Positions 6,199 through 6,283 of a DNA stretch of 6,283 nt are shown here, piece after piece. Made by a program: the position numbers and the translations under genes. This DNA comes from Candidatus Zixiibacteriota bacterium. GTDB taxonomy: Bacteria; Zixibacteria; MSB-5A5; SM1-73. Every line of letters begins with the position of its first letter. The first letter of the stretch is position 1. The notes under the pieces are model-generated. The model did no database searches, was not told where the DNA came from, and worked only from the letters and a program-made list of their open reading frames with translations. The stretch covers positions 1 to 6,283 of the forward strand of contig JAGMFA010000122.1 of assembly GCA_023127875.1 (NCBI GenBank), given 5' to 3'.

Positions 6199-6222
6199 CC
6201 AGACTTCAGGATCATGTTTCAG

Positions 6223-6261
6223 CGCGTAGGCCCAAATGGGCTAGCCAAGCTTGGCTACGCG
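6223..6261. repeat. Composite palindromic repeat, three-way-junction-like
   Basis: CGCGTAG (6223-6229) pairs with CTACGCG (6255-6261). Inside are GCCC/GGGC (6230-6233 and 6238-6241, loop AAAT) and a perfect 16 bp palindrome TAGCCAAGCTTGGCTA (6242-6257) that competes partly with the outer stem. The whole 39 nt could fold as one branched structure. Such units are typical of REP-like or other dispersed palindromic intergenic repeats; whether further copies exist cannot be seen from one window. Confidence 0.55.
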
Positions 6262-6283
6262 AATCAAATAGTCTTTTAAAAAT

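Larger units (their letters stand above)
6123..6283. other. Right-edge region, no supported gene, rich in palindromes
   Basis: All frames are short or interrupted. On the minus strand one frame is open from about 6283 to a TAG at 6242-6244 and again for some 60 codons afterwards, but there is no start with a Shine-Dalgarno sequence and the gpgS promoter lies inside it. The notable content is the set of perfect inverted repeats between 6180 and 6261. Confidence 0.5.

Noticed and set aside
6042..6241. Minus-strand open frame of roughly 60 codons upstream of gpgS
   Set aside because: There is no start with a Shine-Dalgarno sequence, it is interrupted by TAG upstream at 6242-6244, and the strong gpgS promoter lies within it.

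Overview
The window reads as ordinary bacterial chromosome with moderate GC and AT-richer intergenic DNA. It probably comes from a Gram-negative-type bacterium with type IV pili and sigma-54. No gene fixes the phylum. The pairing of a GT81-type glucosyl-3-phosphoglycerate synthase with a MOFRL glycerate kinase, together with a PilX-like protein carrying a large beta-rich domain, recalls genomes of uncultured FCB-group or neighbouring lineages, but that placement is a guess. No rRNA, tRNA, CRISPR array or transposase gene was seen.

Left half (1-3250, plus strand): a control region of about 300 bp with a full match to the sigma-54 consensus (241-257) precedes four tightly spaced genes for type IV pilus minor pilins. 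These are PilV-like (300-704), PilW-like (720-1247), a large PilX-like protein (1267-2739) and a GspH/FimT-like protein (2756-3250). Gaps are 15-19 nt and each start has a good Shine-Dalgarno sequence, so they form one operon. The four encode prepilin-type N-termini (Gly before the cleavage site, then a hydrophobic helix). In other bacteria such minor pilins form the initiation and tip complex of the pilus. No PilY1 and no major pilin gene lies in the window. The PilX-like protein has a C-terminal region of about 350 residues that looks like a beta-solenoid.

Middle (3251-3457): a 207 bp convergent intergenic region containing an imperfect hairpin but no convincing gene or classical terminator.

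Right half (3458-6012, minus strand): a two-gene operon, glucosyl-3-phosphoglycerate synthase (gpgS, transcribed first) followed 8 nt later by a class II glycerate kinase. A very good sigma-70 type promoter (TTGATT, 17 bp, extended -10 TGTTATACT) lies upstream of gpgS at 6094-6122. Together the two enzymes point to synthesis of the compatible solute glucosylglycerate and to recovery of glycerate into phosphoglycerate. The phosphatase that completes the pathway is not in the window.

Right edge (6123-6283): no supported gene, but a dense cluster of perfect palindromes (6180-6198, 6230-6241, 6242-6257, closed by CGCGTAG/CTACGCG) that looks like a palindromic intergenic repeat.
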